Assembly: GCA_039989895.1 (NCBI GenBank)
Contig: JBDXGY010000006.1
Coordinates: 1,126,245-1,190,244, forward strand
Origin: Hyphomicrobiales bacterium
GTDB lineage: Bacteria; Pseudomonadota; Alphaproteobacteria; Rhizobiales; JACESI01
Reading direction: 5' to 3'
Length of the DNA: 64,000 nt
Shown here: positions 28,197-38,375 of the stretch, piece after piece
How the letters are laid out: each line of letters starts with the position of its first letter
How positions within the stretch are numbered: position 1 is the first letter of the stretch
The notes under the pieces: model-generated
Database searches by the model: none
What the model was told of the DNA's origin: nothing
The model's input: only the letters and a program-made list of their open reading frames with translations
Program-made: the position numbers and the translations under genes

Positions 28197-28955
28197 TCAC
28201 AGCAGGCATTGATCAACCGCTGACATTGGAAATGCGGCTCCCGATGTCATAAGATAATGGCGCTGCCCTCCGCCTTCAATATTGCTATCTAAAACCACTA
28301 AAGCTTGCCGCGCAATTGCGGGTGCTGGATCGAGCCATAGAACAGGCCACGGGGCAAGTTTTTCAAAGACCGGCAAAAGAAGCGGATAATGGGTGCAAGC
28401 CAAAACCACAACATCCGTTTTTTTATCGCCATCCTCCACAAAACAAGGCTCGATTTCTGCTAAGACAGCATTCTCGTCAATAAATCCCTCAATCATGTAA
28501 GCCTCCGCCAGCATGGCAAGCTGACCTGCACCCACAAGGGTCACACGGCAATGGCTGGCATAAGCATCCATCAAAGCGCGTGTATAATCACGTTTCACAG
28601 TGCCCGGCGTTGCCAAAACACTCACAAGGCCCGTTTGTGTCTGTGAGGCTGCAGGCTTCACAGCCGGTACAGTTCCAACAAAGGGAATATCAAAATTTTC
28701 CCTCAACGCAGCCATAATAAGAGTTGATTCAGTATTGCAAGCAATCACCACAAGGCACGGATTATATTGAGAAATAAGCCCACCAATAGTTTTAATACAA
28801 TGCTCAATCAAAGCACCTTCTTCCCAATCACCAACGGGAAAACTCAAATCATCCGCAACATAAATATGATCAAGCTTGGGCGCAGCTGCAACCAGATGAC
28901 GAAACACGGACAGGCCACCAAGCCCTGAATCAAATGTCAAAACTGGTCGCATCAT
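28197..28955 (-). CDS. murI: Glutamate racemase
   Basis: Makes D-glutamate for peptidoglycan. Both catalytic cysteines are present: VIACNTEST and LACTHYPLLL. The N-terminal RPVLTFDSGLGGLSV is typical. The start is uncertain: several ATGs lie between 28952 and 28970, around the stop of the upstream methylase gene. I chose 28955, one base after that stop, giving 252 residues. The two genes are clearly coupled. Confidence 0.92.
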   Translation of the reverse strand: MMRPVLTFDSGLGGLSVFRHLVAAAPKLDHIYVADDLSFPVGDWEEGALIEHCIKTIGGLISQYNPCLVVIACNTESTLIMAALRENFDIPFVGTVPAVKPAASQTQTGLVSVLATPGTVKRDYTRALMDAYASHCRVTLVGAGQLAMLAEAYMIEGFIDENAVLAEIEPCFVEDGDKKTDVVVLACTHYPLLLPVFEKLAPWPVLWLDPAPAIARQALVVLDSNIEGGGQRHYLMTSGAAFPMSAVDQCLL

Positions 28956-28956
28956 C

Positions 28957-29781
28957 TCATTCATCATCATCACGCATGGCTGCAAGGTCAGCGAGTTGTC
29001 CACGGGTTTTACGCCGATCAAGAGCTGCAATCACACCGCGAAAATTTCGCGCTTCCAACTGTGTAAAATTCGCGTTTGACATGGTAAGGCGCAGATTTTG
29101 GATAAGGTGCTCACGCCGCCCTTCAGGATAAAAATAGTCCACCTTATCGAGCGCTTCCACGAGATGATCGACCACCCCGACAATATCAGCTCGCGTGGCT
29201 GGTGGAAATTCTGGCGCCTCAAAGCCCGTCTCGACCACCAATCCATGGCCACGCTGCATAGCATTCATCCATTCATAGGCGATCAATAACACAGCTTGAG
29301 CAATGTTCAGCGATGAAAAGGCCGGATTAACCGGAAAAGTCACGATCTCATTGGCAAGACCAACTTCCCAGTTTTTCAACCCCCAGCGCTCTCGGCCAAA
29401 CAGTACTCCCGTGCGTTCACCTGCTTTTTCTTTGGCAAACAACGAACCCATGGCCTCGATAGGCTCTGCTACAGGCTTATTCATATCTCGTTCTCTAGCC
29501 GTGGTGGCATAGACAAAATGCAGATCAGCGATTGCCTCTTCCAATGTATCAAATACTGCCACACCATCGATCACATGATCCGCACCGCTAGAAGCTGCCC
29601 GCGCAGGTTCAGATGGCCAGCCATCTCGCGGATTAACAAGTCTCAATTCAGACAGGCCAAAATTCGCCATAGCACGTGCAGCCGTGCCGATATTTTCGCC
29701 CAGCTGCGGCTCCACAAGAATCACAACCGGTCCTCCCGTAATAAGCGTGCGACTCTTGTCCGTACCCGACATTTTTCTCAT
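28957..29781 (-). CDS. TrmJ-type RNA 2'-O-methyltransferase (SpoU family)
   Basis: 274 residues with the SPOUT trefoil-knot motifs VVILVEPQLGENIGTAARAMANFG (motif 1), GVLFGRERWGLKN (motif 2) and FSSLNIAQAVLLIAYEW (motif 3). TrmJ methylates position 32 of tRNA; related LasT proteins may act elsewhere, so the target is inferred. It overlaps or abuts murI and is divergent from icd. ATG 29772 is an alternative start. Confidence 0.88.
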   Translation of the reverse strand: MRKMSGTDKSRTLITGGPVVILVEPQLGENIGTAARAMANFGLSELRLVNPRDGWPSEPARAASSGADHVIDGVAVFDTLEEAIADLHFVYATTARERDMNKPVAEPIEAMGSLFAKEKAGERTGVLFGRERWGLKNWEVGLANEIVTFPVNPAFSSLNIAQAVLLIAYEWMNAMQRGHGLVVETGFEAPEFPPATRADIVGVVDHLVEALDKVDYFYPEGRREHLIQNLRLTMSNANFTQLEARNFRGVIAALDRRKTRGQLADLAAMRDDDE

Positions 29782-29934
29782 CTTTCATGATTAATATGCC
29801 CGTTTAACAAATCACAATGACATCACCAACCAAAAATTAGTCAAAAGGCCCCTTTCAGCCCGCCCAACCCTTTGGTATAGACCTGATAAAGAAAAACGCG
29901 CGCGCCATGCGTGCAATTAGGCATGAGGATTATT

Positions 29935-31146
29935 ATGGACAAAATTAAAGTCGCAAACCCAGTTGTTGAGCTCGATGGCGATGAGATGACACGGATCATC
30001 TGGGCCTTTATCAAAGATAAGCTTATCCACCCTTACTTAGATGTTGATTTACATTACTATGATCTAGGTGTTGAAGAGCGCGATCGCACAGACGATCAAA
30101 TCACAATTGATTCGGCTGAAGCCATCAAAAAGCATGGTGTTGGCATCAAATGCGCAACGATCACGCCTGATGAGGGTCGCGTTGAAGAGTTTAACCTCAA
30201 AAAAATGTGGCGCTCACCAAATGGCACGATCCGCAATATTTTGGGTGGCGTGATTTTCCGCGAACCAATTATCTGTAAAAACGTACCGCGTCTCGTCCCA
30301 GGCTGGACCCAGCCGATCATCGTTGGCCGTCATGCTTTTGGTGACCAATACCGCGCCACAGATTTTAAATTCCCCGGCAAAGGCACAATTTCAATGAAAT
30401 TTGTCGGTGAGGATGGCACCGAGATTGAACATGAAATCTATGATGCACCTTCTGCTGGTGTTGCCATGGGCATGTATAACCGTGACGATTCAATCCGTGA
30501 TTTTGCCCGCGCTTCTCTCAACTATGGCCTGCAACGTAAAGTACCGGTTTATCTTTCAACCAAAAACACCATTTTGAAAGTCTACGATGGTCGCTTCAAA
30601 GATATTTTTGAAGAAATCTTTGAAACTGAATTCAAAGAGCAATTTGAAGAAGCTAAAATTTGGTACGAACACCGTCTAATCGATGATATGGTTGCCTCAG
30701 CCCTAAAATGGTCCGGCGGATATGTATGGGCTTGTAAAAACTACGATGGCGATGTGCAGTCCGACATTGTGGCCCAAGGGTTCGGCTCGCTTGGTCTGAT
30801 GACATCTGTTCTTATGACACCAGATGGCAAAACCGTTGAATCAGAAGCCGCCCACGGCACAGTGACCCGTCACTATCGCCAACACCAAAAAGGCGAACAA
30901 ACGTCAACCAACTCAATCGCCTCAATTTTCGCATGGACCCGCGGCCTCGCACACCGTGCGAAACTGGATGACAATAAAAAGCTCGCAGACTTTGCCACCA
31001 AGCTCGAGCAGGTCTGCATCGACACTGTTGAAACAGGGTTTATGACAAAAGACTTGGCGCTGCTCATTGGGCCAGATCAACCATGGCTCTCAACAATCGG
31101 CTTCCTTGATAAGGTTGATGAAAACCTTCAAAAAGCTGTTGGATAA
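29935..31146 (+). CDS. icd: NADP-dependent isocitrate dehydrogenase
   Basis: 403 residues of the homodimeric eukaryote-like NADP enzyme found in alphaproteobacteria. It begins [23 protein letters not shown]; the substrate region is [16 protein letters not shown] and the cofactor region [17 protein letters not shown]. It makes 2-oxoglutarate and NADPH in the TCA cycle. GAGGATT just before ATG 29935 decides the start over upstream GTG 29911. Confidence 0.96.
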   Translation: MDKIKVANPVVELDGDEMTRIIWAFIKDKLIHPYLDVDLHYYDLGVEERDRTDDQITIDSAEAIKKHGVGIKCATITPDEGRVEEFNLKKMWRSPNGTIRNILGGVIFREPIICKNVPRLVPGWTQPIIVGRHAFGDQYRATDFKFPGKGTISMKFVGEDGTEIEHEIYDAPSAGVAMGMYNRDDSIRDFARASLNYGLQRKVPVYLSTKNTILKVYDGRFKDIFEEIFETEFKEQFEEAKIWYEHRLIDDMVASALKWSGGYVWACKNYDGDVQSDIVAQGFGSLGLMTSVLMTPDGKTVESEAAHGTVTRHYRQHQKGEQTSTNSIASIFAWTRGLAHRAKLDDNKKLADFATKLEQVCIDTVETGFMTKDLALLIGPDQPWLSTIGFLDKVDENLQKAVG

Positions 31147-31149
31147 ACA

Positions 31150-31180
31150 AAAAGGCCCGGAAGTATCCGGGCCTTTTTTT
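31150..31180. terminator. Bidirectional terminator between icd and alaS
   Basis: AAAAGGCCCGG pairs with CCGGGCCTTTT, followed by T; it serves icd on the plus strand and alaS, ending at 31195, on the minus strand. Confidence 0.9.
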
Positions 31181-31194
31181 GATTAAATGATACC

Positions 31195-33858
31195 TTAAGA
31201 AACAGAACCAAGCATATCTTTAATGCCAGCCAGCGCTTTTTCCGCTTGCTCTGCATCTGGACCGCCAGCTTGCGCCATATCGGGGCGCCCGCCGCCACCT
31301 TTGCCACCCAGCGCTGCTGAGCCGACGCGCACAAGATCAACAGCGCTGATTTTATCCGTCAAATCACTGGTCACACCAACAACGATACCAGCTTTGCCAT
31401 CGTCACTGATGCCAATAAGCGCGACCACACCCGAACCAAGTGATTGCTTTGCATCATCCACGATGCCTTTAAGTTCTTTTGGCGCAATCCCATTTACAAT
31501 ACGGCCAAGATATTGAGTGCCGTTCACATCAACTGGCTTGTCTTCACTTTGCCCGCCGCCAGAAAGTGCAAGTTGCTTTTTGGCTTCATTGAGTTCTTTT
31601 TCAAGACGACGACGCTCATCGACCAGTGTTTCAACTCGTCCAGTGACATCGCCCACACCAACTTTCAAAAGTCCAGCCAAAGCCCGCATTTGTTTATCTT
31701 GCGCGTCAAAAGCTTGGCGCGCCTTATCTGCTGTTAAAGCTTCAATCCGTCGCACACCTGCCGCACTTGCTGATTCTTGAACCAGTTTAATAAATCCAAT
31801 ATCGCCAGTGCGCTTCACATGCGTGCCACCACATAATTCAAGTGAATAGGTTTCACCCACCTTCTCACCCTCAATTGCGACACCCATTGAAACAACACGC
31901 ACTTCATCGCCATATTTTTCACCAAAAAGCGCCATAGCGCCGGCTTCAATTGCATCATCCACCGCCATCACACGTGTAGAAACATCAGCATTTTGAAGCA
32001 CAATCGCATTAGCAATATTTTCAATACGTGTCAGTTCATCGTCGTCAATCGGCTTTGTATGTGAAAAATCAAATCGAAGACGTTCATCAGAAACCAGCGA
32101 TCCCTTTTGTGCAACATGGGAGCCAAGCACTTCGCGCAAGGCCTCATGGATCAAATGTGTCGCGGAATGATTGGCACGAATAGCGGAGCGGCGCTCACCA
32201 TCGACATTAAGTTCAATCGCATCATTCACATTAAAGCTGCCCTTTTTGACAACCCCATGATGGACAAACAAACCGTCGGCTTTCTTTTTCGTATCAGTGA
32301 CCTGAAATGTCGCATCCCCTAAACGGATGGTGCCCTTGTCACCAACCTGACCACCTGATTCACCGTAAAAGGGAGTCTGGTTACAGATAATAGCGCCTTT
32401 GTCGCCACTTTGAAGCGTGGTCGTTTCCGCTCCCTCTTTCACAAGTGCCACGATGACAGCCTCAGCTTGTTCCATCTCATAACCAAGAAACTCACTAACA
32501 CCTACACGCTCACGCAAAGTCAGCCAAATCGTATCATCTGCGGCATCCCCTGAACCCGACCATGAGGCACGGGCCTCGGCTTTTTGTCGCTCCATTGCAG
32601 CTTTGAAATCATCAACACCCACCTCAATTTTACGGGGACGTAATGCATCTTGCGTCAGATCAAGTGGAAACCCATAAGTGTCATACAGTTTAAATGCTGT
32701 CTCACCATCGAGCACATCGCCTTCTTTGAAGCTCCTCGTTGCATCATCAAGAATACTCAAACCACGATCTAATGTTTTATGGAAACGTTCTTCTTCCAAG
32801 CGCAATGTCTCTGTGATTAAGCCTTCGCCACGAACAAGCTCTGGGAATGCCTGTCCCATTTCGGTAATAAGAGTTGGCACAAGGCGACAAATCAGCGGAT
32901 CTTTAGCACCCAAAAGATGAGCATGACGCATGGCGCGGCGCATAATACGACGCAACACATATCCCCGACCTTCATTCGATGGCAAAACACCATCCGCGAT
33001 GAGAAAACTGGTCGCACGCAAATGGTCGGCAATGACACGATGGCTTGCGCGGTTATCGCCTTCTGCCTTGACACCGGTTGCATCTACCGAAGCCGCGATC
33101 AAAGATTTAAACAGGTCGATTTCATAATTATCATGCTGACCTTGGAGGAGTGCCGCAATGCGCTCCAATCCCATACCTGTATCAATGGACGGCTTTGGCA
33201 GATCAATCCGCTCTTCTTTTGAGAGCTGCTCATACTGCATGAAAACAAGATTCCAAATTTCAATAAATCTGTCACCATCTTCATCTGCACTGCCGGGAGG
33301 TCCGCCCCAAATATGGTCGCCATGATCATAGAATATTTCTGAGCAAGGCCCACAAGGTCCCGTGTCGCCCATTGACCAAAAATTATCTGATGTTGATATT
33401 TTTATAATGCGGTCTTCGGGGAGACCCGCAATTTTTTTCCATAACTCACCAGCTTCCTCATCTTCCGAATAAATGGTCACCAGTAAACGGTCTTTGTTAA
33501 TTTCAAAATCGCGGGTGATCAAAGTCCATGCATGTTCTATCGCTTGCTCTTTGAAATAATCACCAAATGAAAAGTTACCCAACATTTCAAAAAACGTATG
33601 ATGTCGAGCCGTATAACCGACATTATCGAGATCATTATGCTTACCACCTGCACGCACGCATTTTTGTGAGGTCACAGCACGCGGATAAGGTGGCTTTTCA
33701 AGACCTGTGAAATAGTTTTTAAAAGGCACCATTCCAGCATTGGTAAACATCAATGTTGGGTCATTACGCGGGACAAGCGGACCGGATGTCACAATTTCAT
33801 GCTCTTCATCACCAAAATAGCTAAGAAAAGCTTTTCTAATATCGTTGACACTGCTCAT
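31195..33858 (-). CDS. alaS: Alanyl-tRNA synthetase
   Basis: 887 residues. Class II synthetase core with [23 protein letters not shown]-type start, motif 3 at [16 protein letters not shown], editing domain zinc ligands [11 protein letters not shown] and CGGTHV, and a DHHA1 C-terminal domain ([14 protein letters not shown]). All parts are intact. It charges tRNA-Ala. It lies next to recA, as in many Hyphomicrobiales. Confidence 0.98.
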   Translation of the reverse strand: MSSVNDIRKAFLSYFGDEEHEIVTSGPLVPRNDPTLMFTNAGMVPFKNYFTGLEKPPYPRAVTSQKCVRAGGKHNDLDNVGYTARHHTFFEMLGNFSFGDYFKEQAIEHAWTLITRDFEINKDRLLVTIYSEDEEAGELWKKIAGLPEDRIIKISTSDNFWSMGDTGPCGPCSEIFYDHGDHIWGGPPGSADEDGDRFIEIWNLVFMQYEQLSKEERIDLPKPSIDTGMGLERIAALLQGQHDNYEIDLFKSLIAASVDATGVKAEGDNRASHRVIADHLRATSFLIADGVLPSNEGRGYVLRRIMRRAMRHAHLLGAKDPLICRLVPTLITEMGQAFPELVRGEGLITETLRLEEERFHKTLDRGLSILDDATRSFKEGDVLDGETAFKLYDTYGFPLDLTQDALRPRKIEVGVDDFKAAMERQKAEARASWSGSGDAADDTIWLTLRERVGVSEFLGYEMEQAEAVIVALVKEGAETTTLQSGDKGAIICNQTPFYGESGGQVGDKGTIRLGDATFQVTDTKKKADGLFVHHGVVKKGSFNVNDAIELNVDGERRSAIRANHSATHLIHEALREVLGSHVAQKGSLVSDERLRFDFSHTKPIDDDELTRIENIANAIVLQNADVSTRVMAVDDAIEAGAMALFGEKYGDEVRVVSMGVAIEGEKVGETYSLELCGGTHVKRTGDIGFIKLVQESASAAGVRRIEALTADKARQAFDAQDKQMRALAGLLKVGVGDVTGRVETLVDERRRLEKELNEAKKQLALSGGGQSEDKPVDVNGTQYLGRIVNGIAPKELKGIVDDAKQSLGSGVVALIGISDDGKAGIVVGVTSDLTDKISAVDLVRVGSAALGGKGGGGRPDMAQAGGPDAEQAEKALAGIKDMLGSVS

Positions 33859-34007
33859 ACATAGGTTCCAATCAACAAGGCGTAGGCATTTTCTATATCA
33901 CGCATTTTGTATGCCCAATATAGATCGTGATTTCTTCTTAGTGATCGGGGAAAGCCTTGTCCACGTCAAGCCTTGATTCAATCATAAAACCATTCACATA
34001 AAACACA

Positions 34008-34038
34008 AAAGGTGCCCAGAAAACTGAGCACCTTTATA
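34008..34038 (-). terminator. Terminator after recA
   Basis: AAAGGTGC and GCACCTTT pair across a 12-base loop. On the minus strand the stem is followed by TTTTGTGTTTT. Confidence 0.75.
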
Positions 34039-34109
34039 ATATTCTATTCAGTCTATCATTTACTCGCTGTCAACCGCGAATATTCATTCGACTTAATCTA
34101 TCTGCCCAT

Positions 34110-35192
34110 CTATTCATCAGGGCTTGTAACTTCCGGTTCAGGCTCCCCTTCTTCCAGAAGTTTTTCTCCAATAAGGCCTGCGTTTTGTCGGATAGACAGT
34201 TCTATTTTATCAGCGATTTCGGGATGGTCCGCGAGGAACTGTTTAGAGTTCTCACGCCCCTGCCCCAACCTCTCGCTATCATAGGAAAACCAAGAGCCTG
34301 ATTTTTCAACAAGACCGGCCTTCACGCCAAGATCAAGAATTTCTCCAGTCTTAGAAACACCCTGCCCATACATGATGTCAAATTCGACTTGTTTGAAAGG
34401 CGGCGCCACTTTATTTTTAACAACTTTGACCCGGGTCTGATTACCCGTCACCTCATCACGCTCTTTGATGGCGCCAATGCGGCGAATATCAAGGCGTACC
34501 GAGGAATAGAATTTTAGCGCGTTACCACCCGTAGTGGTTTCTGGGCTACCGAACATCACGCCGATTTTCATACGAATTTGATTGATGAAAATCACCATCG
34601 TGCGCGAGCGCGAAATCGATGCTGTCAGTTTCCGCAAAGCCTGACTCATCAAACGAGCCTGAAGACCAGGCAATGAATCACCCATCTCGCCTTCGATCTC
34701 CGCACGCGGTGTGAGCGCTGCAACCGAATCGATCACCAGAACATCCACCGCACCAGAGCGTACCAATGTATCGGTAATTTCAAGGGCCTGTTCGCCCGTA
34801 TCCGGTTGAGAAATCAAAAGTTCATCCAGATTAACACCAAGCTTGCGGGCATAAATGGGATCAAGCGCATGTTCGGCATCGACAAAGGCACAAATACCGC
34901 CGGTTTTTTGAGCCTCAGCAACCGTATGAAGCGCAAGCGTGGTTTTACCTGATGATTCAGGACCATATACCTCAACAATACGACCACGCGGCAGGCCACC
35001 AATACCAAGCGCAATATCCAACCCGATTGAACCAGTAGACACCGTTTCAATGTCTAGTGCCGTACTGGTCGTACCGAGTTTCATTATCGAGCCTTTACCA
35101 AAAGACCGTTCAATCTGACTTAAGGCCGCATCAAGCGCCTTCGTTTTATCCATGCTAGAACCTTCTACCAAACGTAATCCATTTTGAGCCAC
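34110..35192 (-). CDS. recA: Recombinase RecA
   Basis: 360 residues. Walker [11 protein letters not shown], a [11 protein letters not shown] motif, and the MAW-like region are intact. It forms filaments on single-stranded DNA and triggers LexA cleavage. The start [23 protein letters not shown] aligns with other Hyphomicrobiales RecA proteins, so ATG 35192 is preferred over 35153. A LexA-like site lies upstream. Confidence 0.98.
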   Translation of the reverse strand: MAQNGLRLVEGSSMDKTKALDAALSQIERSFGKGSIMKLGTTSTALDIETVSTGSIGLDIALGIGGLPRGRIVEVYGPESSGKTTLALHTVAEAQKTGGICAFVDAEHALDPIYARKLGVNLDELLISQPDTGEQALEITDTLVRSGAVDVLVIDSVAALTPRAEIEGEMGDSLPGLQARLMSQALRKLTASISRSRTMVIFINQIRMKIGVMFGSPETTTGGNALKFYSSVRLDIRRIGAIKERDEVTGNQTRVKVVKNKVAPPFKQVEFDIMYGQGVSKTGEILDLGVKAGLVEKSGSWFSYDSERLGQGRENSKQFLADHPEIADKIELSIRQNAGLIGEKLLEEGEPEPEVTSPDE

Positions 35193-35612
35193 GATAATCC
35201 CCTTTGTTGTCTGCGCAAGTTCAACGCGAATAAAATTTGAGCTATGCCCATCTATCCCTAATGTACCCTATTTGTTCTCATAATGCAAGACCCCTATAAC
35301 TAATTGAATATAATAAGAAATCAGTAGAGTGTTCTTTTTATATTCTAACTCATTCCATTTAAAGCGCTTCCAGCTAAATCAGCCGTGATAACGAGCAACG
35401 CTGAGTTGATATAGGACAAAACAAAACCTGCGCCACTCAAAACACCACAAAACACACCAAAGACGAATCAGGAGTTCTCGTCATAGAGCAAGGAGAGCGA
35501 GCCGTGCATATTGCTTCACGTTTTTGCTAGGACTTCATTTGTAGATTGAAAAAAAATCAATTACCTGCGAGATTATCGCCAAATTCAATAATACGTCGCA
35601 AGTGAGACTTTA
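35193..35612. other. 420-base intergenic region, recA upstream
   Basis: Divergent control region between recA and the radical SAM gene. Besides the LexA-like site described separately, I see AT-rich promoter-like sequence but no gene. Confidence 0.5.
35331..35345 (-). promoter_or_regulatory. Possible LexA box upstream of recA
   Basis: GTTC-N7-ATTC, one mismatch from the alphaproteobacterial SOS consensus GTTC-N7-GTTC, about 140 bases before the recA start. Placement is plausible for a promoter operator, but one mismatch and distance lower the certainty. Confidence 0.4.
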
Positions 35613-36620
35613 ATGGAAAACCTGACGCGCTCTTCGCATGATCTTTCGCGAGACAAAACACAAGCGCCAGACAAGAACGAACCCAAAACCGCCCCAAAAT
35701 TTAATGACCCGATAACAACCGCCAATGGCGAGGTGCGGGGCTATGTGGATTTGGTGAAGTTAGAGACGCTTTGGATCAACACTGGCACCTTGTGCAATAT
35801 AGAATGCACCAATTGCTATATCGAATCATCTCCAAAAAACGACCGCCTTGTATATATCACCCACGATGAGGTTATCGCTTATCTTGATGAGATTAAGCAT
35901 GAGGCCATGGGCACCCGTGAAATTGGCATCACAGGCGGTGAGCCTTTCATGAATCGCGAAATTATAGCCATCATGGAAGAATGCTTGAGCCGTGGCTTTC
36001 AGCTGATCGTGCTCACAAATGCCATGCGTCCTATGATGCGCTTCAAGAAAGAATTACTGGCTCTGAATGAACGCTATAACAGTCAACTGACGCTGCGTGT
36101 CTCCATCGATCATTATTCCAAAATGTTTCATGAAGAAGAACGCGGGCCCCGCACGTGGCAGCCCATGCTTGAGGGCCTAAAATGGCTTTCTGATCACGCC
36201 TTCACCCTCGACATTGCCGGACGCACCCGCTGGGGCGAGAATGAAGGAAAACTGCGCGAAGGCTATGCCAAGTTTTTTGTTGAAAACAACATTGCTGTAG
36301 ATGCCTCGAGCCATAAACAACTGGTTCTTTTCCCCGAGATGGCGCCAGAGACCAGCGTGCCTGAAATCACCAACGAGTGCTGGGATATTTTGAGCGTTAA
36401 TCCCAATGATATGATGTGCGCCTCTTCGCGCATGGTGGTGAAGCGTAAAGGCGCAGAAAAACCGGCAGTCATAGCCTGTACTCTGCTGCCTTATGAGGAT
36501 GAATTCGAATTTGATTCAACACTGGCTGAGAGCGCAAAGCGGGTTCAGCTCAATCATCCCTTTTGCTCAAAATTCTGCGTTTTAGGTGGCGGAGCCTGTA
36601 GCGTCAAAAATGACGACTAG
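35613..36620 (+). CDS. Radical SAM protein with C-terminal cysteine cluster
   Basis: 335 residues. The N-terminal 40 residues are polar. The radical SAM motif is C61-x3-C65-x2-C68 in TLCNIECTNCYIESS, followed by the SAM-binding GITGGEPFMNREI. The C-terminal part has six more cysteines (256, 269, 289, 318, 322, 329), arranged so that an auxiliary iron-sulfur cluster is likely, as in SPASM/Twitch proteins. No precursor peptide or partner gene is adjacent, so the substrate is unknown. Relatives are annotated only as radical SAM proteins. Confidence 0.88.
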   Translation: MENLTRSSHDLSRDKTQAPDKNEPKTAPKFNDPITTANGEVRGYVDLVKLETLWINTGTLCNIECTNCYIESSPKNDRLVYITHDEVIAYLDEIKHEAMGTREIGITGGEPFMNREIIAIMEECLSRGFQLIVLTNAMRPMMRFKKELLALNERYNSQLTLRVSIDHYSKMFHEEERGPRTWQPMLEGLKWLSDHAFTLDIAGRTRWGENEGKLREGYAKFFVENNIAVDASSHKQLVLFPEMAPETSVPEITNECWDILSVNPNDMMCASSRMVVKRKGAEKPAVIACTLLPYEDEFEFDSTLAESAKRVQLNHPFCSKFCVLGGGACSVKNDD

Positions 36621-36690
36621 ATGAATAAGTAAAACCAGCCAACATTAATTTTTTTTAGTTCTGCGTAATCGAGCTTGAAATTAACGCATT

Positions 36691-36727
36691 TGATCGGTAA
36701 GGGTAACCCATCGATATTTGCCGATCA
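36691..36727 (+). promoter_or_regulatory. Hairpin in leader of cold-shock gene
   Basis: TGATCGGTAA (36691-36700) pairs with TTGCCGATCA (36718-36727), ten bp with one G-U pair, around a 17-base loop. No T run follows, so it is not a standard terminator. It lies about 110 bases before the cold-shock start and may be part of a structured leader. Confidence 0.5.
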
Positions 36728-36835
36728 CTGCCTAAGTAGCACCGTTACCGACGGAAAGCGCCCTTATCAGTTTTTTTCAAAATCGACATTTTAAAAAAAA
36801 CGCCGTGAAACTCGCGGCATATGAAGGACGTTTTT

Positions 36836-37045
36836 ATGATTAAAGGTACAGTGAAATTCTATAACGATCAAAAAGGTTTTGGTTTTATCCAACCTGAAGA
36901 TGGTTCAAAGGACGTATTCGTCCATGCAACTGCTCTAGAGCGTTCTGGAATGTCACCATTGAGCGAAGGCCAAGTTGTTCTTTTTGACACAGCCATCGAT
37001 CAGCGCAGCGGCAAGACTTCTGTGGACAAAATTGAAGCTGCATAG
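36836..37045 (+). CDS. Cold-shock domain protein
   Basis: 69 residues of the CspA family, a single OB-fold that melts RNA structure. RNP1-like [11 protein letters not shown] and RNP2-like VFVHATAL are present. GAAGGACG before ATG 36836 decides the start; the ATG at 36821 lies upstream of this site. The long leader fits cold-dependent control. Confidence 0.95.
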   Translation: MIKGTVKFYNDQKGFGFIQPEDGSKDVFVHATALERSGMSPLSEGQVVLFDTAIDQRSGKTSVDKIEAA

Positions 37046-37076
37046 CAGTTTTACAAGATGACGTTCAATCTAGCTT

Positions 37077-38162
37077 TTGAGCGACGATATAGTTTCCTCG
37101 CAAAATCAAAAGTGTAAAAAATTGAACGTCATTACAGACATTAGCGCCGAATCAAGTACCTCTACGCCAAACGAGCCAACGGCACGTGACTGGGCTAAGT
37201 TGCTAGCGCCTTATGGCGCACCTAATGATAAAAGAGCGCTAATTGAAATATTTATTACAGTGTTGCCGTTTTTCGGTTTTTGGGCCGCAACAGCCTATGC
37301 ACTGCACTTAGGCTATTGGGCAGGTCTTTTACTGATCATACCAACAGCCGGTTTTCTCCTCCGCCTCTTCCTGATCCAGCATGACTGTGGTCACGGCGCG
37401 TTCTTCAACAGCAGAACGGCAAATGATTGGACGGGACGCTTAATCGGTGTTCTCACCTTTACACCCTATTTCTTCTGGAAATACGCTCACAACATACACC
37501 ACGCTGGCGCTGGCAATTTAGCACGCCGTGGCTTTGGTGACATCAGCACGCTGACAGTCAACGAATACAATGCCTCCACGCCGTGGAAAAAGTTTTGCTA
37601 CCGCATGTACCGAAACCCCTATGTGATGTTTGGCATTGGACCGTGGTTCATCTTTTTGTTTGATCAAAGATTGCCGCTCGGCCAAACCCGCAACGGCCTT
37701 CGTCCTTGGGTTAGCACCATGGGCACCAATCTATCACTTGCTCTTTTGTTTGCGGGGCTCATCTGGCTTGTGGGCTGGAAAATCTTTCTGATGATCCATA
37801 TTCCCATCGCGGTCATAGCTCCCACGATCGGCATATGGCTGTTCTTCGTTCAACACCAGTTTGAAGATATGAGCTGGGACCATGACGACGAATGGAACTG
37901 GCATGAGGCGGCGCTTTACGGCAGCTCGCATTATGACATTCCCCAGCCGTTCCGCTGGTTCACAGCCAATATCGGCCTACACCACATCCACCACCTCTCC
38001 AGCCGCATACCTTATTACCAGCTGCCAAAGGTCATGAAAGACTACCCGGCCCTGCGCGACGTAAACCGCCTCACATTTTTTGAAAGCTTCAAATGCATCC
38101 CGCTCGCCTTATGGGACGAAGAAGCCCGCGAGCTGAAAAGTTTTAAAGCTGCTGGCGTTTAA
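37077..38162 (+). CDS. Omega-6-type fatty acid desaturase
   Basis: 361 residues. Membrane di-iron enzyme that inserts double bonds in fatty acyl chains. Three histidine boxes are intact: HDCGH (about 102), HNIHH (about 139) and HHIHH (about 302), with four or more membrane segments. The N-terminal 40 residues have no ATG: the frame opens after a TAG at 37071, and TTG 37077 or TTG 37122 must be used. It follows the cold-shock gene by 31 bases, suggesting a cold-adaptation pair. Position specificity (Delta12 likely) is inferred from family. Confidence 0.88.
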   Translation: MSDDIVSSQNQKCKKLNVITDISAESSTSTPNEPTARDWAKLLAPYGAPNDKRALIEIFITVLPFFGFWAATAYALHLGYWAGLLLIIPTAGFLLRLFLIQHDCGHGAFFNSRTANDWTGRLIGVLTFTPYFFWKYAHNIHHAGAGNLARRGFGDISTLTVNEYNASTPWKKFCYRMYRNPYVMFGIGPWFIFLFDQRLPLGQTRNGLRPWVSTMGTNLSLALLFAGLIWLVGWKIFLMIHIPIAVIAPTIGIWLFFVQHQFEDMSWDHDDEWNWHEAALYGSSHYDIPQPFRWFTANIGLHHIHHLSSRIPYYQLPKVMKDYPALRDVNRLTFFESFKCIPLALWDEEARELKSFKAAGV

Positions 38163-38307
38163 GATGTTTGGAATGCTTTTTTGGTGCGCAAGAAGATATT
38201 TGCCACGGTGCTATTTGAAAGCTCACTAAAAAGTAGGCGGACTATTGGTTCAGCACAACTTGTTACCCAGCAACTTTCAGATAATAGTCATTCACCTCTA
38301 AAGGCTA

Positions 38308-38342
38308 CATCCCTGTGACGATAAGATATTATATCGTCACAG
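38308..38342. terminator. Hairpin between desaturase and chemoreceptor 2
   Basis: CCTGTGACGATA pairs with TATCGTCACAGG in a 12-bp stem, between convergent genes. There is little T run, so it may act as a weak or Rho-assisted terminator. Confidence 0.6.
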
Positions 38343-38375
38343 GACTTATTCAATTCTCGATAAATGGACCGAGCA

